Assembly (NCBI RefSeq): GCF_002091635.1
Contig: NZ_BDAC01000003.1
Location: 186,001-250,000, forward strand
Length of the DNA: 64,000 bases
Direction: 5' to 3'
DNA from: Pseudomonas indica NBRC 103045
GTDB lineage: Bacteria; Pseudomonadota; Gammaproteobacteria; Pseudomonadales; Pseudomonadaceae
Part shown: positions 18,019 to 25,622 of the stretch, piece after piece
Layout of the letters: every line of letters begins with the position of its first letter
Numbering within the stretch: position 1 is the first letter of the stretch
Position numbers and translations under genes: made by a program
Notes under the pieces: model-generated
What the model was told of the DNA's origin: nothing
Databases searched by the model: none
Seen by the model: only the letters and a program-made list of their open reading frames with translations

Positions 18019-18857
18019 GTGCCATACCCCCGCTGCGCCTCCGCCCTCTCCTGTAAGCGGCGGATACCCTCCACTTCAGCGTACAGCTCGCCCAGCGGTG
18101 GGAAGTTGAAGTCCCGCTCCAGCAAGGTCGGCCGCACCCCATGTAGCGCGTAGGTCTGCGCCAGCAGGGACCAGACCGGATCGGCCACCGCCGCGCCGTG
18201 GGTATCGATCTTCAGCCCCGGCGCTTCGTCGTAGTGCCCGGCCACGTGGAGATAGGCAATGCGCTCGCTCGGCATGGCGGCCAGGTAGGCGGCCGGATCG
18301 AAGTCGAAGTTGACGCTGTTGACGTAGACGTTGTTGACGTCCAGCAACAGTTGGCAATCGGCGGCCTCCAGCACGGCGCGGACGAAGCCGGGTTCGTCCA
18401 GCTCGCCGGGCAGCCGCGCGTAGGCCGAGACGTTCTCGATGATCAGCGGACGCTGCAGAACGTCCTGAACGATCCGCACCCGTTCGGCGACGCGACGCAC
18501 CGTCGCCTCGTCGAACGGCAGCGGCATCAGGTCATACAGCATGCCCTCGTCGGCACAGGCCGACAGGTGCTCGCTGTAGGCGCGGATGCCGTGCGTATCG
18601 AGGAAGGCCTTGATCGCCTTCAACAGCTCCCGGTCCAAGGGGGCAAAGCCCCCCAGGTTCAGCGACAGGCCATGGCAGAGGAATGGCAGCCGTTCGGTCA
18701 GCACGCGCAACTGGCGGCCGAGGCGACCGCCGACGCCGATCCAGTTCTCCGGCGCGATCTCGAGGAAATCGACCTGCCCGACCGCATTCTCCCCGAGCCC
18801 GGCGAGCAGGCCGCGACGCAGGCCGAGCCCGGCGCCGCTGACGAACGACCTGTCCAT
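18015..18857 (-). CDS. hvfB: HvfB-like MNIO (DUF692) peptide-modifying iron oxygenase
   Basis: A 280-residue TIM-barrel protein of the DUF692 / multinuclear non-heme iron oxidase family (MbnB relatives). Metal-ligand regions expected for the family are visible: PFLCHGLSLNLG, SEHLSACADEG, IIENVSAYAR, LLLDVNNVYVNSVN, YLHVAGHYDE and KIDTHGAAV. Enzymes of this type convert peptide cysteines, e.g. to oxazolone/thioamide (MbnB) or other copper-binding groups in HvfA and bufferins. It lies 13 nt after the Cys-rich precursor gene and overlaps hvfC. Full length, no key residue seems missing. Confidence 0.9.
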   Translation of the reverse strand: MDRSFVSGAGLGLRRGLLAGLGENAVGQVDFLEIAPENWIGVGGRLGRQLRVLTERLPFLCHGLSLNLGGFAPLDRELLKAIKAFLDTHGIRAYSEHLSACADEGMLYDLMPLPFDEATVRRVAERVRIVQDVLQRPLIIENVSAYARLPGELDEPGFVRAVLEAADCQLLLDVNNVYVNSVNFDFDPAAYLAAMPSERIAYLHVAGHYDEAPGLKIDTHGAAVADPVWSLLAQTYALHGVRPTLLERDFNFPPLGELYAEVEGIRRLQERAEAQRGYGT

Positions 18858-18870
18858 GACCCGCCCTTCC

Positions 18871-19152
18871 TCAGCCTTGCTTCTCGGCGCCGCACTTGCC
18901 TTCGCCGCACTTACCCTCCGCGGCGGTCTTCTCCCCCTTCGTGGTTTCGGTATCGCCCTGGGTCGACTTCATCTCGCCGCCGCATTTGCCTTCCCCACAG
19001 GCGCCCTCATGGCCTTTCTCATGGGCTGCCAGGCTGTAGCCGCTGGACAGCTCCTGGGCAGAGAACGGGTTCTGCGCGGCCTGGGCGGACCAGGTGACCG
19101 AAGTCAGCAGAGCGGCACCCAGGGTGGCGGCAACAGTGTTCAGGTGTTTCAT
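18871..19152 (-). CDS. hvfA: HvfA-like Cys-rich RiPP precursor (copper-binding bufferin type)
   Basis: A 93-residue precursor. Residues 1-26 are a signal peptide (ends SAQA), unusual for most RiPPs but typical for bufferins/HvfA. The mature part is hydrophilic with four Cys (52, 57, 82, 87) in two blocks, EGACGEGKCGG and EGKCGEGKCGA, i.e. repeats of the EGKCG motif that the MNIO enzyme modifies. A Lys/Glu/Thr linker joins them. The modified peptide is thought to bind copper in the periplasm. The start at 19152 follows GAGAGGGAA; longer in-frame starts would destroy the signal peptide. First gene of the operon, with an ECF-like promoter motif 50-75 nt upstream. Confidence 0.9.
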   Translation of the reverse strand: MKHLNTVAATLGAALLTSVTWSAQAAQNPFSAQELSSGYSLAAHEKGHEGACGEGKCGGEMKSTQGDTETTKGEKTAAEGKCGEGKCGAEKQG

Positions 19153-19202
19153 GCGGTGTTCCCTCTCATCGGCAGAGCCGGAATGGCTCTCTCGGCACAA
19201 TG

Positions 19203-19227
19203 GACGGAGCAGGTGAAGCGGCGTTAC
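19203..19227 (-). promoter_or_regulatory. Candidate ECF-sigma promoter of hvfABCX
   Basis: On the minus strand GTAAC (19227-19223), a 16-nt spacer and CGTC (19206-19203) form a typical ECF-type -35/-10 pair. Transcription would start near 19195, leaving a 43-nt leader before hvfA. An ECF sigma/anti-sigma pair is encoded nearby (19748-20589), and related peptide operons are ECF-controlled in Caulobacter, so the motif is plausible. Confidence 0.5.
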
Positions 19228-19355
19228 AGCGGGGAGGGAATTTTTCTGTGATTGGAGAGAGAGGAGCGAATGGATGGGTGGGCTTTTGGCTGCGTTAGGT
19301 GTTGTAAGAACGTCTTGAGCCCAACCGATTACTGAGTTCAGCAGACACTTCTTGT

Positions 19356-19580
19356 TTCGCCCCCCGGCGAGTTACTTCTGGCAGTCGCCCCAGAAGGTAA
19401 CCAAGAGGGCTTGCCTCGACATCCAGGTCTCGCTGCGCTCGACTTCCCTCCCTCCATCGCCGTTCCGGGGGCCGGCGCGAGGGGCCATCCCTGGCCAATC
19501 GCGCCTCTCGCGGCATCCATGCCGCTCGTCCCCCTACACGACGATTCCACTCGGCCTCCTGACGGGGCGTCGAGTTAGCC
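19356..19580. repeat. Degenerate dispersed intergenic repeat
   Basis: The stretch reads GGCGAGTTACTTCTGG ... CCAGAAGGTAACCAAGAGGGC, then GGGGCCATCCCTGGCC, CTCTCGCGGCATCCATGCCGC and CGATTCCACTCGGCCTCCTGA. I recognise this order of words as a common intergenic repeat of Pseudomonas and relatives; internal hairpins are visible at 19371-19401 and 19480-19500. Only one copy is in the window, so the claim rests on memory. Confidence 0.45.
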
Positions 19581-19747
19581 AAACCTCTTCTGCAAGTCTT
19601 GGCAATGACAAAGCGTCAGGATCACTTCGCTGCGCCGGACAGCATGACTCCCCTCTACCCTTCAGGAAAGAGGGGCTGGGGGAGAGGGGTTTGTCACGTA
19701 CATAGGGAAGAAAGTCGCACGAACCAATCCCCAATGCCTGCCATGAA

Positions 19748-19987
19748 CTACGAAACGAGATCATCCCGCCGCTGCTTGGCTAGGCGGGCGGACAAGGCAT
19801 CCAGCTCGGGAATCGGCGTATCCGGCAGGCGCCGCAGCACGGCCTGGCTCAGGCGCATCTGGCGGATGAAGCGGCGGCAATGGCGGCACATGGCGAGGTG
19901 GGTTCTCACGGCCAGCCGCTCGCGGAAACTCAACTGGCCATCGAGGAAATCGCTCGAGTGGGCGACCAGTTCCTTACAACTCAACAT
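19748..19987 (-). CDS. Zinc-finger anti-sigma factor (zf-HC2)
   Basis: A 79-residue protein with the ZAS/zf-HC2 zinc site: His30-x3-Cys34-x2-Cys37 (THLAMCRHC), plus Cys4. It lacks a membrane segment, so it is a soluble, ChrR-like or RsrA-like anti-sigma factor that could sense metal or redox state directly. Its start overlaps the ECF sigma gene stop by 7 nt, the usual coupled arrangement. It would hold the sigma factor inactive until the zinc site is disturbed. Target genes are not shown, but the hvf-like operon downstream is a candidate. Confidence 0.88.
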   Translation of the reverse strand: MLSCKELVAHSSDFLDGQLSFRERLAVRTHLAMCRHCRRFIRQMRLSQAVLRRLPDTPIPELDALSARLAKQRRDDLVS

Positions 19988-20589
19988 TGGCCGGTCTCCT
20001 CGAAATGTTCCAGGGTGGCGAAAACTTTCAAGCGGGCACGGTGCAGCAACACACGGACATTGGAGAGCGAAATGTCCAAAAGATTACAGATCTCCTCCAG
20101 CTCCAGTCCCTGCCGCTCACGCAGCACCAGCACGCTCCCTTGCAGCTCGGAAAGGCTGGCGATGGTCTTTTCCAGGCACTCTCGCAATTCGCTCTCGTTC
20201 AGCAGCGCTTCGGGGGAGTCTTCGTGCCAGGCGGAAGGCGGCGTCAGCCAGTGGCCATCGCTGGCGAAACGTTCGCCACCAACGGTGCCGTGGGGCGCAG
20301 GCAGGTCGTCCAGCAGCACTTCGCGGCGAACGTGGCGGAGCCGGCTCTTGGCGGTATTGGCGGTGATGGTCAGCAGCCAGGTCTTCAGGCTGGCGCGGCC
20401 CTGGAAGCCATTCAGGCTGCGCACCACCGCGAGCCAGGCGTCCTGCACCACTTCGTCGGCGTGCCGGCTGCCGACGATGGCATAGGCCACGGCGCGCATG
20501 GCGCCTTGGTAGGCGCCGATCAGTTCGCGAAAGGCCCGGTCCTCGCCCGCCAGCAAACGTGGCAGCAGATCGTCGTCGGCGGGCGACAT
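19981..20589 (-). CDS. ECF-family RNA polymerase sigma factor
   Basis: A 202-residue ECF sigma factor. Region 2 is visible from about residue 20 to 90 (FRELIGAYQGAMRAVAYAIV, DEVVQDAWLAVVRSLNGFQG, SLKTWLLTITANTAKSRLR), then an acidic linker, then region 4 (LSELQGSVLVLRERQGLELE, EICNLLDISLSNVRVLLHRAR) at the C terminus. The ATG at 20589 is chosen because it gives the standard N-terminus; it is 9 nt after the FabH-like gene stop and overlaps the anti-sigma gene. Probably directs the promoters of a small metal- or stress-response regulon. Confidence 0.9.
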   Translation of the reverse strand: MSPADDDLLPRLLAGEDRAFRELIGAYQGAMRAVAYAIVGSRHADEVVQDAWLAVVRSLNGFQGRASLKTWLLTITANTAKSRLRHVRREVLLDDLPAPHGTVGGERFASDGHWLTPPSAWHEDSPEALLNESELRECLEKTIASLSELQGSVLVLRERQGLELEEICNLLDISLSNVRVLLHRARLKVFATLEHFEETGQC

Positions 20590-20597
20590 GGATGGAC

Positions 20598-21719
20598 TCA
20601 ACGCCTGCGCAGAATCACGCTGCCGATGGAGTAGCCGGCACCGAACGAACTCAGCACACCCAGCGAGCCCTTGGGCAGGTCGTCCTGGTTCTTGTGGAAG
20701 GCGATCACCGAACCGGCCGAGCTGGTGTTGGCGTAGGTATCCAGGATCACCGGCGCCTCGTGCGGCTCGGCGTCGCGGCCCAACAGCTTCTTGGTGATCA
20801 GCAGGTTCATGTTGAGATTGGCCTGGTGCAGCCAGAAACGCTTCACGTCCGACACCTGCAGGTCGTTCTCCTCCAGGTGCTTGCCGATCAGTTCGGCCAC
20901 CATCGGGCAGACGTCGCGGAACACCTTGCGGCCTTCCTGGATGAACAACTTGTCCGGCTTGCCGATGCCCTCTTCGCCGGCACGGTTGAGGAAGCCGAAG
21001 TTGTTGCGGATGTTGTTGGAGAACTGGGTCAGCAGTTTGGTGCTGAGAATGTCCCACTGGTAGTCGGAGGTCGCCAGGTCGGCGCGCTCGACGATCACCG
21101 CGGTGGCGGCATCGCCGAAGATGAAGTGGCTGTCGCGGTCGCGGAAGTTCAGGTGGCCGGTGCAGATTTCCGGGTTGACCATCAGGATGGCGCGAGCCTG
21201 GCCGAGCTGGACGGCGTTGGTCGCCGCTTGCAGGCCGAAGGTGGCGGAGGAGCAGGCAACGTTCATGTCATAGCCGAAGCCCTGGATGCCGAGCGCGGCC
21301 TGCACTTCGATGGCCACCGCCGGGTAGGCGCGCTGCAGGTTGGAACAGGCGACGATCACCCCGTCGATGTCGGCGGCGGTGCGGCCGGCGCGCTCCAGGG
21401 CTTGTTTCGCGGCGGCGACGGACATTTCGCAGAGAATGCCCCACTCCTCGTTCGGACGTTCGGGAATGCGTGGCACCATGCGCTGCGGATCGAGGATGCC
21501 GTCCTTGTTCACCACGAAGCGGCTCTTGATCCCCGACGCCTTCTCGATGAAGGCCACGCTGGACTCGGCCAGCGGCTCGATCTCGCCCCGCGAGATAGCG
21601 GCGGCGTTGTCGGCATTGAACTGATGCACATAGGCATTGAAGGATGCCACCAGTTCTTCGTTGGAAATGCTGTGGGGTGGGGTGTACAGACCGGTGCCGC
21701 TGATCACTGCGTTGTGCAC
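20598..21719 (-). CDS. FabH-like beta-ketoacyl-ACP synthase (octanoyl-CoA shunt type)
   Basis: A 373-residue KAS III-like condensing enzyme. The catalytic triad is visible: Cys156 in NVACSSAT, His in [11 protein letters not shown], Asn in [23 protein letters not shown]-type ending is standard. In P. aeruginosa the protein in this position (PA3286) condenses medium-chain acyl-CoA from beta-oxidation with malonyl-ACP, feeding degraded fatty acids back into synthesis; assignment here is by position and architecture. The start is GTG at 21719 preceded by GAGAGGAAG. It lies just upstream of the sigma gene, so may share its transcript. Confidence 0.85.
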   Translation of the reverse strand: MHNAVISGTGLYTPPHSISNEELVASFNAYVHQFNADNAAAISRGEIEPLAESSVAFIEKASGIKSRFVVNKDGILDPQRMVPRIPERPNEEWGILCEMSVAAAKQALERAGRTAADIDGVIVACSNLQRAYPAVAIEVQAALGIQGFGYDMNVACSSATFGLQAATNAVQLGQARAILMVNPEICTGHLNFRDRDSHFIFGDAATAVIVERADLATSDYQWDILSTKLLTQFSNNIRNNFGFLNRAGEEGIGKPDKLFIQEGRKVFRDVCPMVAELIGKHLEENDLQVSDVKRFWLHQANLNMNLLITKKLLGRDAEPHEAPVILDTYANTSSAGSVIAFHKNQDDLPKGSLGVLSSFGAGYSIGSVILRRR

Positions 21720-21764
21720 GGTGCTTCCTCTCGTTCGTGGCCACTCTGGGGCAGCCTGGGTTAG

Positions 21765-21780
21765 GCATTGGCACTGCCAA
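21765..21780 (-). promoter_or_regulatory. Candidate sigma-54 promoter / palindrome upstream of FabH-like gene
   Basis: On the minus strand TTGGCAGTGCCAATGC has the GG-N10-GC spacing of a -24/-12 promoter and would give a leader of about 34 nt before the GTG start at 21719. The same bases include a perfect palindrome TTGGCA-N-TGCCAA (21768-21780), so an operator for a dimeric repressor is the alternative reading. Confidence 0.35.
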
Positions 21781-22083
21781 GTCAGCGCCGGAAATCGGTG
21801 TCGTCTGTGGGTCGCGACCGGCGAACCGGAACGCTGTCGCCTCGGACAACATATTTTTCGTTACAGATGCACAAGGGTAACGCCAGGGCACGCAACGTGC
21901 ACTGGAAACCTGCCGGGAAAATGCGGGATCAGGCCACCTCTTGCGCCAATTCGTCCAGGCCAGGCAACCATGCCGACCGGCGCGAACGGACCGGCGGCTG
22001 GGCGAGCAGCGACAGCGGATACTCGTTCAGCGGCCTGCGACCGGTCAAGAGCGAGGCGCCCGGAGGCAGGAGAACGGGGGAGG
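21781..22083. other. Gene-free region upstream of FabH-like gene
   Basis: About 300 nt without a convincing gene. The AT-richer patch at 21850-21870 (ATATTTTTCGTTACAG) could hold another promoter reading leftwards. The rest is GC-rich, and the open frames through it look like composition artefacts. Confidence 0.4.
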
Positions 22084-22108
22084 AAAGGCCGAGCGGCACG
22101 GCTCGGCC
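22084..22108 (-). terminator. Terminator of the AhpD-like gene
   Basis: On the minus strand GGCCGAGC pairs with GCTCGGCC around a short loop, followed by TTTCC. It lies about 40 nt beyond the stop of the gene at 22147. The T tract is short, so efficiency is uncertain. Confidence 0.65.
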
Positions 22109-22146
22109 CGATGGGACGGGAGGGATCGGTCAGCGGCGCGGCGCCG

Positions 22147-22587
22147 TCATTCCGGCTGCATGGCGAGACCCACGCCGATGCGGTTCCAGGCATTGATCGT
22201 GGCGATGGCGAAGGTCAGCTCTGCCAGCTCGCGCTCGTTGAACTGCTCGGCCACTTCGGCATAGACGGCATCTGGCGCGTGACGCTCGGCCAGCAGGGTC
22301 AGCGTCTCGGTCCAGAGCAGAGCTGCCCGCTCCCGCGCGGAGAAGAACGGCGTCTCCTGCCAGGTTGGCAAGGACAGCAGGCGGCGTACCGTTTCGCCGG
22401 CCTTCAATGCATCGGCGCTGTGCATATCCACGCAGTAGGCGCAGCCGTTGAGCTGGGAAGCACGGACTTTCACCAGCTCGCGCAGGGACGGTTCCAGCAG
22501 CGATTCGGCAAGCACCTTCTCCAGGCCGAGCAGCGCGGTAAAGGTATGGGGGGCGACGTCTCTGTAGCGGACACGGGGTGTGTTCAT
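22147..22587 (-). CDS. Carboxymuconolactone decarboxylase/AhpD-like protein
   Basis: A 146-residue all-helical protein of the CMD/AhpD superfamily. The redox motif with adjacent His is LNGCAYCVDMHSADA (Cys-x2-Cys-x3-His), typical of the alkylhydroperoxidase-like branch rather than true decarboxylases. Such proteins act in peroxide defence or as trimers/hexamers of uncertain function. Standard length. It is divergently transcribed from a LysR gene 121 nt away, which probably regulates it. Confidence 0.85.
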   Translation of the reverse strand: MNTPRVRYRDVAPHTFTALLGLEKVLAESLLEPSLRELVKVRASQLNGCAYCVDMHSADALKAGETVRRLLSLPTWQETPFFSARERAALLWTETLTLLAERHAPDAVYAEVAEQFNERELAELTFAIATINAWNRIGVGLAMQPE

Positions 22588-22661
22588 GAGTAGGCTCCAA
22601 AAAGGGCTGCGACCCAGCGTCGCAACCTGATGGAGGCCACTGTATTGACCATAAAACCAGC

Positions 22662-22672
22662 GATAAACTATC
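22662..22672. promoter_or_regulatory. Possible LysR operator between AhpD-like and LysR genes
   Basis: GATA-AAC-TATC is an interrupted palindrome (T-N-A type) in the AT-rich part of the 121-nt divergent promoter region. LysR-type regulators often bind such sites to control the divergent target and themselves. Confidence 0.35.
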
Positions 22673-22708
22673 TACCTCAGCAAAGTCTGTACGAAAAAAC
22701 GGACAATC

Positions 22709-23629
22709 ATGGCCTTCGACCGTATCGATGCGATGCGCGCCTTCTGCCGCATCGTCGAACTGGGCAGCTTCACCCGTGCCGCCGATGCCCTTGGCATTCC
22801 CAAGACCACGATTTCCGGCCAAGTGCAGGCGCTGGAAACGCAACTGGGGGTGAAGCTGCTGCACCGGACCACCCGCCGGGTTTCCCCGACCACCGACGGC
22901 GCCGCCTATTACGAACGCGCCCGCGCCCTGCTCGACGACATCGACGAACTGGAAGCCACGGTCTCGCGCAGCCGCAGCGTCGCTCGCGGCCGGGTACGGG
23001 TGGAAATGCCTTCGCCGGTGGGACGCTTCCTGATCATCCCCGCCCTCCCCGACTTCGTCGCCCGCTATCCCGATATCCAGCTCGACATCGGCTGCAGTGA
23101 ACGCGTCGTCGATCTGGTACAGGAAGGCGTCGATTGTGCGATCCGCGGCGGCCCGATCGACGACCCCGACCTGGTCTGCCGCCCTCTCGGCCAGATGCGC
23201 TTTACCCTCTGCGCCGCGCCCGCGTATCTCGACCGAGCCCCGCCACTGGCATCGCCCGACGACCTGCAACGGCATCGCTTTCTGGCGTTCGTCTTCCCCG
23301 CGACCGGGCGCCAGTACCGGGTGGTGCTGCACAGGGACGGGCAGACGCACGAGATCGACCAGACGCCTGCCATGCGCTTCAACAGCGGCGGTGCCTACAT
23401 CGCTGCCGCCGAAGCCGGACTCGGGCTGGTCGCGGTACCGACCGCCGAAGCCCGCCCCCAGCTCGATGCGGGCCGGCTCGTTCGCGTGCTGCCGGACTGG
23501 ACGCCAGCCGGCATGTCGATGAGCCTGGTCTACCCCTACTCCCGCCACCTTTCGGCCCGCGTGCGTGCATTCGCCGATTGGGCGAGCACGGTGTTGCAGA
23601 ACGATCCGCTGTGGGCGCCGGATAGATGA
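22709..23629 (+). CDS. LysR-family transcriptional regulator
   Basis: A 306-residue regulator. Residues 1-60 are the LysR helix-turn-helix (MDRIDAMRAFCRIVELGSFT-like start, then RAADALGIPKTTISGQVQAL, ETQLGVKLLHRTTR), followed by a substrate-binding domain with VGRFLIIPALPDFVARYPDI. It belongs to the CrgA/DsdC-like subgroup often divergent from oxidoreductases. Its effector is unknown. The divergent AhpD-like gene is the most likely target. Ends 46 nt before the convergent phosphatase-like gene. Confidence 0.9.
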   Translation: MAFDRIDAMRAFCRIVELGSFTRAADALGIPKTTISGQVQALETQLGVKLLHRTTRRVSPTTDGAAYYERARALLDDIDELEATVSRSRSVARGRVRVEMPSPVGRFLIIPALPDFVARYPDIQLDIGCSERVVDLVQEGVDCAIRGGPIDDPDLVCRPLGQMRFTLCAAPAYLDRAPPLASPDDLQRHRFLAFVFPATGRQYRVVLHRDGQTHEIDQTPAMRFNSGGAYIAAAEAGLGLVAVPTAEARPQLDAGRLVRVLPDWTPAGMSMSLVYPYSRHLSARVRAFADWASTVLQNDPLWAPDR

Positions 23630-23675
23630 CCGAGGGAACGAATCCGTCCCGCCCCCCGGCCGTCGTTTCACCGGC

Positions 23676-24641
23676 TCAATTGCACGCCGCGTTCGGCGTG
23701 TTGGCGACCACGGTACTGAAGTGGTAGCTGTAGTCGCCGTTCAGTGCCTGGGTGCCCGACTCACCGGCGTGCTCGCCGATGATCCAGGTTTCCGACTTGG
23801 GCAACCCGGCATCGGCATAGGCGGCTATGTCGGTGGTGGCATTGCCGTAGGCACGGACGATGTTCAGCCCTACTTCCTGGCGCAGGTACTTGATGTAGTT
23901 GGTCTTGTGCGCCTGGGTATCCGGCGGGATAGGCCCATCGCCATAGGGGTTCGAGCGGTAGTGCCAGCGCGGCAGGTTCTGATGGTCGAACCATTCGCGG
24001 GCATCGCGGGTAACCCAGTACGGCCGGGCGGTCAGGAACACCAGTTGGTAGCCCTTGTCCCTGTACGCCCGTACCGTTTCCGGGGCGTAGTAATAGGCTT
24101 GCGCGGTCTTCAGGCCGACATAGTCGGCATAGGCCTCGAAATCATTGATCGTCAGGGTGCCGTCGATATCGAACAGTACGGCCGGGCGATTCGGATCGAC
24201 CACGCTGAGATAACCGTCGACCTGGCTGAGGTCGCCTTCCACCACGAAACGCAGCCGGTACTCGCCCACCGGACGGGTACCGGTGGCGACGTTGATCTTG
24301 CCGTCGCTGTCGGTGGTGTAGCGGCCGAGGTATTCCCAGGCATTCATGCCGGTGCCGTAGAGATAGGCATGCACGTATTCGCCCTCCAGATCCTTATGTA
24401 GCACGGCGTCGTAGTCGAACTTGGCGGTGACCGTCGCCGCCTGGCCGCTGCGGACCATCTGGTCGTGCACCATGTGCCAGGGCGAGTAGAGGCCGGCCAG
24501 TACAGTGTTGCCGAAGTTGCGGAAGCTCTTCTTCGCCGGTTTGGTGAACGCGGGCGGATTGGCGGGGCTGGTGAAATCGGGGCATTGGGCGACGGCCGAA
24601 GCACTGCCCGTCAACAGGGCAAGGAGCGCGAGGATACGCAT
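23676..24641 (-). CDS. Secreted HAD-fold, lipin/LNS2-like phosphatase
   Basis: A 321-residue exported protein with a signal peptide (residues 1-19, ends AVA). The first 145 mature residues look like a beta-sandwich domain; from about 150 a HAD-type domain begins with the nucleophile motif Asp158-x-Asp160-GTLT and continues with LTARPYWVTRDAREW and a lysine-bearing QAHKTNYIKY segment. The whole resembles the LNS2 domain of lipin/Ned1/Smp2 proteins, which are phosphatidate phosphatases in eukaryotes. A periplasmic or secreted phospholipid-linked phosphatase is therefore possible, but substrate is unproven. Transcribed alone. Confidence 0.75.
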   Translation of the reverse strand: MRILALLALLTGSASAVAQCPDFTSPANPPAFTKPAKKSFRNFGNTVLAGLYSPWHMVHDQMVRSGQAATVTAKFDYDAVLHKDLEGEYVHAYLYGTGMNAWEYLGRYTTDSDGKINVATGTRPVGEYRLRFVVEGDLSQVDGYLSVVDPNRPAVLFDIDGTLTINDFEAYADYVGLKTAQAYYYAPETVRAYRDKGYQLVFLTARPYWVTRDAREWFDHQNLPRWHYRSNPYGDGPIPPDTQAHKTNYIKYLRQEVGLNIVRAYGNATTDIAAYADAGLPKSETWIIGEHAGESGTQALNGDYSYHFSTVVANTPNAACN

Positions 24642-24952
24642 CGGGGGTTCCTTCTGATTGTCGTTGTTTGTCCAGACGCCGGGGTGGCGCGCGCTCGACT
24701 GTAAGCAACCCGGATTAATCCTGCATGACCGAGATAAGAAGACCGGTCACGGCGCAAACACTTTCATGGTGTGGCGAGCCGCTTTAGCCCGCCGTTTAAG
24801 ACGTTCCGGCCGATTTCAGGCCTCCCGGGAGCCGAATCGCATGACTTTTCGGATTTGTGAACGACCTCGGGTTTTCGAGGGCAGGGTAAACACTTGCTGC
24901 GGACCGGAGGCTCCAGTAGCTTCGATCCCTCTCCCGCCCCGGACGACGCACC
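24642..24952. other. Divergent promoter region, phosphatase-like and LysE-like genes
   Basis: A 311-nt gap between two divergently transcribed genes. Some AT-rich patches (around 24655-24670 and 24840-24860) may be promoters. I see no repeat, hairpin with a T tract, or recognised riboswitch, despite the presence of an amino-acid exporter gene downstream. Confidence 0.4.
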
Positions 24953-25564
24953 ATGGCACTTCACCTCTGGCTCCTATACCTCACCGCCGTGATCGGCCTG
25001 TCGCTGACGCCCGGCCCCAATGGCCTGCTCGCGCTGTCCCACGGCGCGCTCTATGGGCACCGCCGGGCGCTGTTCACCGTGGCGGGCGGCCTGCTCGGTT
25101 TCGTCGTGCTGATGGCCTTGTCGATGTTCGGCATCGGCGCCTTGCTACAGGCATCCGCCGACGCGCTGACTCTCCTCAAATGGATCGGCGGCGCCTACCT
25201 GGTCTGGCTTGGCATCCAGCTCTGGCGCTCTCCGCCGCTGCGCCTGACCAACCTCGACGACGCGACGGCCAGGCCGGGCGCGCAACTGTTCCGCCAGGGT
25301 CTGTTCTCCGCCTTGTCCAATCCCAAGGTGATCCTGTTCTTCGGCGCCTTCCTGCCGCAGTTCCTCGACCCGCAGCGGCCTCTATGGCTGCAGTTCGCGG
25401 CGATGGCGCTGACCTTCGCCCTGGTGGAAGGCATCGTCGAATACGTTCTCGCCCGCCTCGCTCACCGCATCCGCCCCTGGCTGGAGCGCAGCGGCAAGGG
25501 ATTCAACCGTGTCTGCGGCGGCTTGTTCGCCGCCATGGGCGCGGCGCTACCGACGGTGAGATGA
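24953..25564 (+). CDS. LysE/RhtB-family amino acid exporter
   Basis: A 203-residue inner-membrane protein with six hydrophobic segments. The N-terminal LSLTPGPNGLLALSHGALYG motif is the LysE/RhtB signature, and FRQGLFSALSNPKVILFFGAF is the second conserved region. These proteins export amino acids such as homoserine, threonine or lysine, or related compounds. Start at 24953 (MALHLWLLYLTAV) is normal. Monocistronic; followed by a single REP-like repeat. Confidence 0.88.
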   Translation: MALHLWLLYLTAVIGLSLTPGPNGLLALSHGALYGHRRALFTVAGGLLGFVVLMALSMFGIGALLQASADALTLLKWIGGAYLVWLGIQLWRSPPLRLTNLDDATARPGAQLFRQGLFSALSNPKVILFFGAFLPQFLDPQRPLWLQFAAMALTFALVEGIVEYVLARLAHRIRPWLERSGKGFNRVCGGLFAAMGAALPTVR

Positions 25565-25589
25565 CGGTCCGCAGCGCCAAACGACTTCT

Positions 25590-25612
25590 TGTAGGGGCGA
25601 ATTCATTCGCCC
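25590..25612. repeat. REP-like repeat (GTAGGGGCGAAT family)
   Basis: One copy of TGTAGGGGCGAATTCATTCG plus CCC between the LysE-like gene and the convergent acetyltransferase gene. It can fold on itself (GGGCGAAT/ATTCGCCC). Confidence 0.8.
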
Positions 25613-25622
25613 CCGCGACCGC

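Larger units (their letters stand above)
19153..19747. other. Gene-free region between hvfA and the anti-sigma gene
   Basis: This 595-nt stretch holds the hvf promoter (about 19160-19260) and then repeat-like sequence with no convincing gene. A hairpin (GTTACTTCTGG/CCAGAAGGTAAC, 19371-19401) opens a segment up to about 19580 that resembles a degenerate dispersed repeat of pseudomonads; a second element (ACTCCCCTCTACCC ... GGGGGAGAGGGG) lies around 19646-19690. The open frames here on either strand have low-complexity, frame-shadow composition. Confidence 0.5.

Noticed and set aside
19295-19582. Arg-rich open frames in the gap beside hvfA
   Set aside because: No ribosome-binding site, no family resemblance, and they overlap a stretch recognisable as an intergenic repeat.
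21859-21866. CTGTAACG as a second ECF promoter upstream of the FabH-like gene
   Set aside because: The -35-like word is the same as before hvfA, but no CGTC or similar word occurs at the required 16-nt spacing.
24850-24952. Riboswitch before the LysE-like exporter gene
   Set aside because: Some GC-rich hairpins exist, but no lysine, glycine or guanidine riboswitch core could be recognised.
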